Source: Spirochaeta sp. (lineage in GTDB: Bacteria; Spirochaetota; Spirochaetia; Spirochaetales_E; Spirochaetaceae_B). Taken from it: DNA of 7,363 bases. Below the pieces are notes generated by a model that worked only from the letters and a program-made list of their open reading frames with translations, searched no databases and was not told where the DNA came from. Position numbers and translations under genes: made by a program. The stretch spans positions 1 to 7,363 of the forward strand of contig JAUUYD010000111.1 in NCBI GenBank assembly GCA_030590585.1, read 5' to 3'. Positions 1-6,524 of the stretch are shown piece by piece; within the stretch, counting starts at the first letter, position 1, and each line of letters opens with the position of its first letter.

Positions 1-1164
1 TCCATAATTAAAGAAACAAGAAATAACTCAATTATCAAGGGCATTTACAGACTTTGGAGTGACACTTCATATGAAGAGGGTCTGGTATTTGCCAGAGATG
101 AGCTGGAAAAAGTTATTGAGGATGAAGATTTCGATTCTCAATCGGTTCAGGCGGCAATTTCATACATTACAGATCTGGAAGATATGGAATCTCTACCTTT
201 ATTATATACTCTCTCCGAGAGCAGAAATTCGCGAATTGCCTCAGCATCAATTCGCGCTATCGGAAAAATATCCCGGGACGAAGTTCCAAATGAAGCTGAA
301 AAGCTTCTTGAGCGGCTGAAAAAAGAAGACCCGATAGCCGAGGACAATCTTGTGGCCGCTCTTATCGTAACCCTGGGAGAGCTGCGCTACCAGGAGGCGG
401 CTCAGGAATTGGTATATATACTGGAAGATTCTGAAGCTTCTGCCGGCCACCGACGGCTTTCATGTATCTCAATCGGTAAAATCGGACGCAGTGAAGATTT
501 TGAAATTGTTGAAGGTATTTTCTACGAAACTGATGATGCCACACTCCGTTCATATGCGTTGGCAGGTCTGGCCGAGTTTCCGGAACATGATACTACTGAT
601 ATCCTTGTTCAAGCGTTAAAAAGAGATTCATTCTGGCGGATACGTGTCACTGCCGCTCAAAAGCTCAGCGGTTCAGACCGTGAGGGTGTGAGCGAACTCT
701 TACGTTACAAGGCATCCAACGATCCGGTAAACCATGTAAAAATCGCATCCCTGCAATCCCTGGGAACTTTCACCGACAGCAGCAGCACGGAGTTCCTTCT
801 TGAATACTATAAAGATAACAAAAAAGCCGCAGATGTCAGGTTGGCAGCACTTGCAGTACTGGTTGAACATCAGATATCCGGAACAAATGATGCGGTAAAC
901 GAAGTTATGGATGAACTGTGGGAGAAGGACGAAGGTCGTTTCCTGGAGTTCACCTGCCGGAATTTATCAAGATCTGAATGGGATGGCCTGTCAGCTGTTT
1001 ACGATCGTATGCTGGACCACAGCAATTGGCTTCTTCAGGTATACGGAATACGCGGGATAAGACGGAATAATATCCAATCTCTACAGGATAATATCAACGC
1101 ACTTGATGAGGATGGTGTCGACGGCAGGGTCAGGCGGGAAGTGACCTCAGGAATCGGAAATTAA
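1..1164 (+). CDS. HEAT-repeat protein, 5' end outside window
   Basis: The frame is open from base 1, so the 387 visible residues are the C-terminal part of a longer protein. The ATG at 184 is internal and has no convincing ribosome binding site. The sequence is a chain of about 30-residue helix pairs with the HEAT pattern of small residues and a conserved basic or aspartate position, such as RIASASIRAIGKI, LRSYALAGLAEF, IRVTAAQKL and VRLAALAVL. I count seven or eight units between visible residues about 48 and 311. They are followed by a less regular acidic and then basic tail that ends in TAA. HEAT solenoids are protein-binding scaffolds. No enzymatic motif is visible, and the signal peptide, if there is one, is off the window. 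The gene converges on greA. The fold assignment is fairly safe; the cellular role is unknown. Confidence 0.8.
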   Translation, partial: SIIKETRNNSIIKGIYRLWSDTSYEEGLVFARDELEKVIEDEDFDSQSVQAAISYITDLEDMESLPLLYTLSESRNSRIASASIRAIGKISRDEVPNEAEKLLERLKKEDPIAEDNLVAALIVTLGELRYQEAAQELVYILEDSEASAGHRRLSCISIGKIGRSEDFEIVEGIFYETDDATLRSYALAGLAEFPEHDTTDILVQALKRDSFWRIRVTAAQKLSGSDREGVSELLRYKASNDPVNHVKIASLQSLGTFTDSSSTEFLLEYYKDNKKAADVRLAALAVLVEHQISGTNDAVNEVMDELWEKDEGRFLEFTCRNLSRSEWDGLSAVYDRMLDHSNWLLQVYGIRGIRRNNIQSLQDNINALDEDGVDGRVRREVTSGIGN

Positions 1165-1211
1165 AAAAGCCCCGTATGAATTGTTGATTCCTGAGGGATA
1201 ACCCCCTCAGG
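1145..1211. promoter_or_regulatory. Alternative hairpins at the convergent gene junction
   Basis: Three segments can pair in two exclusive ways. CCTCAGGAATC at 1145-1155, inside the end of the HEAT-protein gene, is perfectly complementary to GATTCCTGAGG at 1186-1196 (11 bp, 30-base loop). CCTGAGGG at 1190-1197 is perfectly complementary to CCCTCAGG at 1204-1211 (8 bp, 6-base loop). On the minus strand the short hairpin begins two bases after the greA stop codon, and a run of six T (1168-1163) follows about 20 bases later, too far for a classical intrinsic terminator. On the plus strand no T run follows. It may end or protect transcripts from both sides; the function is inferred. Confidence 0.45.
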
Positions 1212-1213
1212 CC

Positions 1214-3910
1214 TCAGTTGATTGCAGCCGGTTGTACATCCTTAATCTTGAATTTGTATTGTCTGTCATTAATTTCGAATTCGAGCGAATCTCCGATTTT
1301 CTGTCCGATAAATGCGTTTCCGAATGGTGAGAGGTATGAAATAATTCTCTCGGATGGATTGGATTCCCAGGGGCCGAGTAAAGTATATATTTCTTCTTTT
1401 TCATCAACCAGATCATCCAGAGTGATAATCGTTCCAAATCCAACCTTGCCCGGTTCTCTGTCATCTTCAGAGAACAATCTGACCCTTTCGAGGTCTTCCT
1501 TGATCTTACCAACCTGGATCTGAAGATTTTCCTGTCTTTCCTTACCGGCCTTGTATTCGGCGTTTTCACTGAGGTCGCCAAGCTCTATTGCAGCACCAAT
1601 TTCCTTGGAGTTCTTTGGAATCTCAACTTCAACAATATTCTTGAGTTCTTTCTGTTTGCTTGTGAGACTGGCCGGGATGGTGAAAAAATAACGGCTGGAT
1701 GAAGCTGCTATAGGTTCTGCAGATTTCTTTTCTCCGTAGAAATGGATTCCGGGGAATGTTTCCTCTACCTCAGCCTTTAAATCTCTTTTCAAGACCAGAT
1801 CCAGCTGGCTGATATCCTCAAGAAGGGTAAACACCCGGACTGCAGATACCTCATCACCATTTAAGAGAAATGTTTCCAGCTGCTTTTCTTTGAAAAGGAA
1901 ATTTTGAACCTGACGGTTCAGCTTCCTGTTGTAGCTCACCTCTCTTTTACTTTCAATATCGTTGAAAGTAAGATCAAGGAGCCTGATCATATTAATCATG
2001 ATTTTTTCAATTTTCACACCAAGATCAACAAGCCAGGAACTATCGACTGAGTGACGTGCTACCCAGATAAGGCCTTCCCTATATTCTCTGAAGTGATCAA
2101 TTATCTGTTCAAGCTTGGCCAGCACTTCATTCTTGAAGCCCGCGGAAAGCAATTCATCAAGCATGGAGCGGGAAAGCTGTATTGGGAACAGTGTTAAGTA
2201 AATATCATCCCATTGTTCAACGTTCTGGTGTACGGCGAAAAGAAAATCCTTACGAAGTTCTGAATCGTCAAGTTGTGTGAACAGTTCCATCGCATCTTCA
2301 ATATCTTCCCAGAGTTCTTTAAAGCCCCAATCAAGACCGGGGTTAAGGAATGGATATGTTTCACTCAGGTGGGTAACAAAAAGATAACTTGCAACAACCT
2401 GAACTGAAACATTTCCGGATTTAAGAAATGCGGTAAAATAGTCAAACATTTCCGCAAAAAACTCGGAAGCCGGATCGCTGTGATCCAGGAAATCACGAAC
2501 TGCCTGGATTTTACCGAATATATTTTTTTCTGCTTTGAATTGATTGAAAGTTTTTTCTTCAAAACTCATTGGTTTATCACGGACTACAAACTTATCCAGC
2601 TTGTCGGGTACATTTCCGAAAACAGAATCGGTTTTCAGGGTTTTTCGGGCTTCGGGACTCCATGTTGACCATTCACTGGCGGTAAGTATCGTCGGAACCA
2701 GCTCAGCCTTGATTTTTTTCATATCCGCCACATTGTCAAAACTTCGAATTATCGTTTTCAAAGCCCATGGAATATCTTTTTTTACTTTTAATTTCAGTTT
2801 ATCTTTGGAATGAATACTTTTAAGAACCCAGATATGGTCTCGCGTAAGACTTTGAAGGGCACCGACGGCCATTTTCAAAGACATGGAATGGGCACGTTTC
2901 TTGGCAAAATCGATTGTGATTTCATCGCCTTTGATTCCTTTTATGATTCCCACCCCCCAGGTTTTATGGAAGACAAAGCTGCCGGCATCAAAGGAAATAT
3001 GTTTTTCAAAGTCGGCAATTGCCTCAAGGACATTTCTCCAATTCTGATTGAGGTTGGATAATCTGATGTATTCATCAATCTGGCTATGTTCGGAATAAAG
3101 TGCCTTATAGCATTCAATAATTTCCTGTCTTGCCCAGTTATTCCTACCGTCATAATTAAGGACTCTTTTCAGAACTTCGATTGCAGTGGACCATTCTTCG
3201 CGTTCTTTGATAGCAGGATAAAGTTCCTCAAGCAGACTTATGGCCCGTTCCACACTCATGGATTTGGCAACTTTTTTCTCTATCAGGAAGAAAAACTCAT
3301 AATCATCAACACCGTGACCAACAAGCTTTTGCCAGATATCGCGAACCTGACTGAACTGATTTTTATTTACGTATCTATGGATGGCCTTTCTGTAGTAAAG
3401 TATTGCGCCTTCAATATCATCACTTTCCTCAAGTTTTTCGGCGAGGCGTCGAACCATATCTGTTTCCGAGTAGTCAACTTTTATCAAACGTTCCCATATC
3501 TCATGCATCTTTTCCGGCTGATTGAGATGTTCAAGAGTTTCAGCAAGTGTTCGAAGAGCTTCTTTATTTTCTCCAAAATCCAAAATGCGGCGGCAAAGAT
3601 AATCAACAGCACTCCACTTATGGTTATCAGCAAATATGCCAATGAGGTTGAGCAGATGGGTATCGTCAACCTGCTGTTTACTTAATGAAATGACTCCTGA
3701 TATATAAAGAGCAACGATGCTGTTTTTCGTATGCTCAAGGTGTTCATCACAAATGAGCTGTACTTCATCCTGCTCGCCATTGGCAATGACGGATTCAATA
3801 ACACCATCGAGTTCCTGAAAGTTTCCTATTGCATAATCATTGAGGGTGGCTCTGGTCCATTTTTCCTCGTTAAGCATTCCACTGATATTTTCGATAATTT
3901 TTTCAGGCAT
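1214..3910 (-). CDS. greA: Extended spirochaete-type GreA transcription elongation factor (898 aa)
   Basis: GreA rescues backtracked RNA polymerase by inserting a coiled coil into the secondary channel and stimulating cleavage of the RNA 3' end. Residues about 748-895 form a full GreA module. The helical hairpin carries the tip motif GDLSENAEY (778-786), with the acidic residues D779 and E782 that hold the catalytic metal. The C-terminal FKBP-like domain shows LSPFGNAFIGQKIGD. Ordinary GreA has about 158 residues; the extra ~740 match the extended form I know from Borrelia and Treponema. Residues about 102-277 are TPR-like helices. Residues 311-354 (from FVFHKTWGVGIIKGIKGDE) look like the Tudor-like RNA-polymerase-binding fold of UvrD/PcrA. 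Residues 370-735 are helical and unassigned. I chose the ATG at 3910 because GGGGAGG lies four bases upstream; a TTG at 3934 would add eight residues but would place that site inside the gene. The stop is TGA. It lies 38 bases behind a TPR gene, probably in the same transcript. The GreA part is certain; the other domains are inferred. Confidence 0.95.
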   Translation of the reverse strand: MPEKIIENISGMLNEEKWTRATLNDYAIGNFQELDGVIESVIANGEQDEVQLICDEHLEHTKNSIVALYISGVISLSKQQVDDTHLLNLIGIFADNHKWSAVDYLCRRILDFGENKEALRTLAETLEHLNQPEKMHEIWERLIKVDYSETDMVRRLAEKLEESDDIEGAILYYRKAIHRYVNKNQFSQVRDIWQKLVGHGVDDYEFFFLIEKKVAKSMSVERAISLLEELYPAIKEREEWSTAIEVLKRVLNYDGRNNWARQEIIECYKALYSEHSQIDEYIRLSNLNQNWRNVLEAIADFEKHISFDAGSFVFHKTWGVGIIKGIKGDEITIDFAKKRAHSMSLKMAVGALQSLTRDHIWVLKSIHSKDKLKLKVKKDIPWALKTIIRSFDNVADMKKIKAELVPTILTASEWSTWSPEARKTLKTDSVFGNVPDKLDKFVVRDKPMSFEEKTFNQFKAEKNIFGKIQAVRDFLDHSDPASEFFAEMFDYFTAFLKSGNVSVQVVASYLFVTHLSETYPFLNPGLDWGFKELWEDIEDAMELFTQLDDSELRKDFLFAVHQNVEQWDDIYLTLFPIQLSRSMLDELLSAGFKNEVLAKLEQIIDHFREYREGLIWVARHSVDSSWLVDLGVKIEKIMINMIRLLDLTFNDIESKREVSYNRKLNRQVQNFLFKEKQLETFLLNGDEVSAVRVFTLLEDISQLDLVLKRDLKAEVEETFPGIHFYGEKKSAEPIAASSSRYFFTIPASLTSKQKELKNIVEVEIPKNSKEIGAAIELGDLSENAEYKAGKERQENLQIQVGKIKEDLERVRLFSEDDREPGKVGFGTIITLDDLVDEKEEIYTLLGPWESNPSERIISYLSPFGNAFIGQKIGDSLEFEINDRQYKFKIKDVQPAAIN

Positions 3911-3914
3911 GATG

Positions 3915-3921
3915 CCTCCCC
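3915..3921 (-). promoter_or_regulatory. Ribosome binding site of extended greA
   Basis: Read on the minus strand, GGGGAGG is followed by CATC and then the ATG at 3910. It is a strong purine-rich site, though the spacing is slightly short. It decides the start: the in-frame TTG at 3934 lies upstream of this site, and the longer product would translate it as Trp-Gly-Gly. Confidence 0.8.
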
Positions 3922-3948
3922 AATTGAATTTCAAAAACGGTATTCCAT

Positions 3949-4896
3949 TTATTCGAAATAAGTTCTGTATATTGCCGGTGATAAAAGTTTGATCTCAATC
4001 AGAACTTCATCAATCGCCGACCTTCCGGCACCGCTGAACTGATAATGGTCGATCAATCTTAAATATTGATTGATCAATTTCGGTGTCAGACATCCTTGTT
4101 TATCGCCATCGGCAATCTCGCTTTTCAATGCATAAATTGTCTGTTTCAGCTTGCCGTATTCGACAGGACTGAGTTCTCTTTTTACATCCAGGACACCCCA
4201 AATGGCTCCATAAACCGGAAGCCATTCAGAAAAACCAGGATCTGCAATATCCCGTTCCCTTCCAAGCCGTTCTATCAAACGGAGAAAAAGCGGAGAAACA
4301 ATTTCATCCAGCTCAATCTTTCCGGCATCGAGAAACAAAGCTTCACGCATCAGAACTTTCGCCGGCTGTGACTCGCCAATAAGGGCGTACGTATCAGCAA
4401 GCTCAGCAAGGAGCCGGGAATCTTTATTCCCCGTCGACCTCACTGCCATTTCCAGAGTCGAGATGCATTCTTCATACCGGCCCAGCACCTTTCGGCAGCG
4501 GCCGGCTTGCAGCAAAGCTTCGGAGTCCGGAGACTCAGATGCCTGCTTCAGGTAATATCCCAGGGCCTCATTATGGACCCATTTTTTTATCCGGGCCGTT
4601 CCTTCATCCAATGGATGTTTGAAATCGATCCGATACCTGCTGTTATAACGGCGCCATTGCCTCCGGAGGTAGTCCCCACGCGGTCCATCACCGCTTAATG
4701 CCTCAAGGCTCTGCTGTCTCTGCATCCAGTAACCGCATGCACGAAGGGCTGATTGAATTTCAAAATTCTCAAAATCCAAAGCATGCGCCTGGTCAAGAAG
4801 ATCCCGGGCATTTGCGAAATCCCCATCTTCAAAGAGACGATAACTCCTGGTTTTCAGGATATTGATATCGGAGCTACGCTCTTTTTCTACCAGCAT
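3949..4896 (-). CDS. Cytoplasmic TPR protein upstream of greA
   Basis: The 315-residue product begins MLVEKERSSD with no signal peptide or membrane segment, so it should be cytoplasmic. TPR-like helix pairs are visible at about residues 14-45 (YRLFEDGDFANARDLLDQA), 123-153 (ALLQAGRCRKVLGRYEECISTLEMA, broken here into its helices) and 160-191 (LAELADTYALIGESQPAK). Residues about 70-110 are rich in Arg and aromatic residues, and the C-terminal third is helical without clear repeats. TPR proteins are protein-binding scaffolds; no catalytic motif is seen. The gene is first in an apparent operon with the extended greA and has its own promoter just upstream, so a role alongside that factor is plausible but unproven. 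A possible ribosome binding site, AAAAGGG (4916-4910), lies 13 bases before the ATG, rather far and close to the predicted transcript start. I do not recognise a named family. Confidence 0.85.
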   Translation of the reverse strand: MLVEKERSSDINILKTRSYRLFEDGDFANARDLLDQAHALDFENFEIQSALRACGYWMQRQQSLEALSGDGPRGDYLRRQWRRYNSRYRIDFKHPLDEGTARIKKWVHNEALGYYLKQASESPDSEALLQAGRCRKVLGRYEECISTLEMAVRSTGNKDSRLLAELADTYALIGESQPAKVLMREALFLDAGKIELDEIVSPLFLRLIERLGRERDIADPGFSEWLPVYGAIWGVLDVKRELSPVEYGKLKQTIYALKSEIADGDKQGCLTPKLINQYLRLIDHYQFSGAGRSAIDEVLIEIKLLSPAIYRTYFE

Positions 4897-4919
4897 CTTT
4901 ACACATTGGCCCTTTTATC

Positions 4920-4949
4920 AGTATATCCAAAGGAGAAACCAAGAGTCAA
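4920..4949 (-). promoter_or_regulatory. Sigma70-type promoter of the TPR-greA operon
   Basis: On the minus strand, TTGACT (4949-4944) and TATACT (4925-4920) are separated by 18 bases, each one mismatch from consensus. Transcription would start near 4914-4912, giving a leader of only about 16-18 bases before the ATG at 4896. This is sequence matching only. Confidence 0.7.
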
Positions 4950-4963
4950 TAAACTGTGAGGTC

Positions 4964-4993
4964 TTGGATCGTATCCTGAAGTCAATCTATAAT
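4964..4993 (+). promoter_or_regulatory. Sigma70-type promoter of the rpe operon
   Basis: TTGGAT (4964-4969) and a perfect TATAAT (4988-4993) are separated by 18 bases. The usual seven-base distance puts the transcription start at about 5000-5001, which is the first base of the rpe ATG. The -35 box lies 14 bases from that of the divergent promoter. The small dyad GGATCGTATCC (4966-4976) overlaps the -35 box; it could be an operator or chance. Confidence 0.65.
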
Positions 4994-5000
4994 CCTTTTT

Positions 5001-5666
5001 ATGACAGATAGAAAGAGTGTTATTGCACCATCAGTACTTGCTGCGGATTTCACTGATATCGGTGAAGCTGTAAATCTCATTGAAAAGGCTGGAGGAGACT
5101 GGATTCATCTTGATGTTATGGATGGATGTTTCGTTCCGCCAATAACTTTCGGATCCCAGATGATAGCTTCCATCCGGAGTAGAACCAAATTACCGCTTGA
5201 TGCTCACCTGATGACTTTGAACCCCGGAAATAAACTTGAGGCCTTCCTGAAAGCCGGTGTTGATAGATTTACATTTCACGTTGAAGCCGAGGTTCACTCA
5301 CATAGACTTATCGGGGAAATACGGAAGAATGGAATTAAGGCCGGTATTTCCATAGTTCCTTCCACACCGGTTTCTTTAATTGTAGAGCTGTTGGCTTCTG
5401 TTGATCAGGTTCTGGTGATGACAGTCAATCCGGGATGGGGTGGTCAGTCTTTGATACCGGAAACCTTGAATAAAGTGAGGGAACTGGACAAAATTCGCCG
5501 GAATGGTGCCGGTGAATATCTTATTTGCATCGATGGCGGGTTCGGAAATGATAATTCATCAGAGGTTTGGGCGGCAGGAGTTGATGTGGCCGTCATGGGA
5601 TCGGCTTTTTTCAATGCTCAGGATCCGAAAGCGACTTTACAGGATTGTCGTCCAAAGGAAGGATAA
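5001..5666 (+). CDS. rpe: Ribulose-phosphate 3-epimerase
   Basis: This cytoplasmic pentose-phosphate enzyme interconverts D-ribulose 5-phosphate and D-xylulose 5-phosphate. The 221-residue length is normal for this TIM-barrel family. Family signatures appear in order: IAPSVLAADF (8-17), HLDVMDGCFVPPITFG (36-51), LDAHLM (66-71), FHVEA (92-96), VNPGWGGQS (142-150), IDGG (177-180) and GSAFF (200-204). The expected metal ligands H36, D38, H69 and D178 are all present; D38 and D178 are the acid-base pair. The segment VPSTP (119-123) replaces the commoner NPATP. The ATG at 5001 leaves the usual short lead before the first strand, and the frame is closed by TGA at 4977 with no other good start. There is no Shine-Dalgarno sequence: the ATG follows CCTTTTT. 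It is first in an apparent operon with two envelope proteins. Confidence 0.97.
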   Translation: MTDRKSVIAPSVLAADFTDIGEAVNLIEKAGGDWIHLDVMDGCFVPPITFGSQMIASIRSRTKLPLDAHLMTLNPGNKLEAFLKAGVDRFTFHVEAEVHSHRLIGEIRKNGIKAGISIVPSTPVSLIVELLASVDQVLVMTVNPGWGGQSLIPETLNKVRELDKIRRNGAGEYLICIDGGFGNDNSSEVWAAGVDVAVMGSAFFNAQDPKATLQDCRPKEG

Positions 5667-5706
5667 TCCAAGATTTTTTACTGCAAGTCGCCGATAAGAA
5701 AAGAGT

Positions 5707-5713
5707 AGGGGAG
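5707..5713 (+). promoter_or_regulatory. Ribosome binding site of secreted TPR protein
   Basis: AGGGGAG is followed after four bases by the ATG at 5718. It fixes the start, and the signal peptide begins directly there. It contrasts with rpe upstream, which has no such site. Confidence 0.75.
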
Positions 5714-5717
5714 AGCC

Positions 5718-6524
5718 ATGAACCGGATCGTCCGAATATTATTTCTTTTTTTAATATCCATACAGATGCTGTCGGCTCAGGAACATGTCAATGATGAAGC
5801 CGTTATCAATGGATTAAGAGAACTGGAAAGCGGACACACGGAGATAGCGGCAAAAATATTCCGCGACGTTTTAAATGACAACTCAATGCTGCCGTTTTAT
5901 CCGGAAGTACTTTATTGGCTTGTTAAGGCAGATATTGTGCTGGAGCAATATGATGAGGCATCACGTGCCGCAGACGGTTTTATTCATAGCTTTCCAGAAC
6001 ATCAATTTATTGAGGAAATGTACTATCAGCGGGCGAGATTGCTGTTTCTTGAGGTTGATGCAGATGATGCCATAAGAGCTTTTGGGTATTTCATCATCAG
6101 ATACCCGGATTCTGTGTTTGTATCCTCGGCTTATTACTGGATCGGTGAATCGTTGATGAGTCTCGGACGGCTGGAAGAAGCTGATGTCGTTTTCTCCGAT
6201 CTTCTGTCGTTATACCCTGCAAGTGTTAAAAGAGAAGCAGCCAGATATCGCAGAAGTGAAATTTCCCTGCTTTTCAGAGAACGGGAATTACTCAATCTTC
6301 TCAAGTGGAGCCATGAGGAATACCTGCAGGACAGTGAGGACTTTTACAGAAGAGAATCGGAACTGGTAAAGGCCGCGGCCGACATCCTGGGAAGACTCAG
6401 TATCAGCAGTCACTCAGAACTGGAGGCACTCTACACAAAGCGTCTGCTTGAATCAAAAGAGCAGCTGTTAACTCTGCAGGAGTCTTACATTGATGAGCTT
6501 TTGGGGCTTTTTGATGCACAATAA
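5718..6524 (+). CDS. Secreted TPR protein, CpoB/YbgF-like
   Basis: The 268-residue product starts with a clear signal peptide: basic MNRIVR, a hydrophobic stretch to about residue 18, and a likely signal peptidase I site at LSA/QEH (20/21). There is no lipobox cysteine, so it is probably a soluble periplasmic protein rather than a lipoprotein. TPR units follow at about 27-57, 63-93, 99-130 and 134-167. The last two, with RYPDSVFVSSAYYWIGESL and the following LGRLEEADVVFSDLLSLYP, have the YPDS...A.YWIGE pattern seen in CpoB/YbgF and BamD proteins, which help coordinate envelope and outer-membrane assembly. Residues about 175-268 are a charged helical tail, possibly a coiled coil. It lies 51 bases after rpe with no terminator between and overlaps the next gene. 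Secretion and TPR fold are well supported; an exact role in the envelope is not. Confidence 0.85.
   Translation: MNRIVRILFLFLISIQMLSAQEHVNDEAVINGLRELESGHTEIAAKIFRDVLNDNSMLPFYPEVLYWLVKADIVLEQYDEASRAADGFIHSFPEHQFIEEMYYQRARLLFLEVDADDAIRAFGYFIIRYPDSVFVSSAYYWIGESLMSLGRLEEADVVFSDLLSLYPASVKREAARYRRSEISLLFRERELLNLLKWSHEEYLQDSEDFYRRESELVKAAADILGRLSISSHSELEALYTKRLLESKEQLLTLQESYIDELLGLFDAQ
6503..6506 (+). promoter_or_regulatory. Weak ribosome binding site inside the upstream gene
   Basis: GGGG lies seven bases before the ATG at 6514, within the last codons of the secreted TPR gene. The short site and the 11-base overlap suggest that the next gene is translated partly by coupling to its neighbour. Confidence 0.4.

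Noticed and set aside
184..1164. ATG at 184 as the true start of the HEAT protein
   Set aside because: The frame stays open to base 1 with HEAT-like helices upstream of this Met, and there is no ribosome binding site before it.
1207..1581. A 124-codon minus-strand frame over the GreA C-terminus
   Set aside because: It overlaps the conserved GreA module in another frame, and its product is a low-complexity basic sequence with no motif.
3086..3685. A 199-codon open frame on the plus strand opposite greA
   Set aside because: It is antisense to a well-supported gene. Its product is Phe-, Ile- and Asn-rich without domain features, as expected for an opposite-strand shadow of a Lys- and Glu-rich helical protein.
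3911..3934. TTG at 3934 as the greA start
   Set aside because: It would put the strong GGGGAGG site inside the coding region and lacks a good site of its own. The ATG at 3910 fits better.
5667..5717. Terminator after rpe, suggested by the T run at 5674-5679
   Set aside because: No stable stem precedes the T run, so read-through into the TPR gene is more likely.
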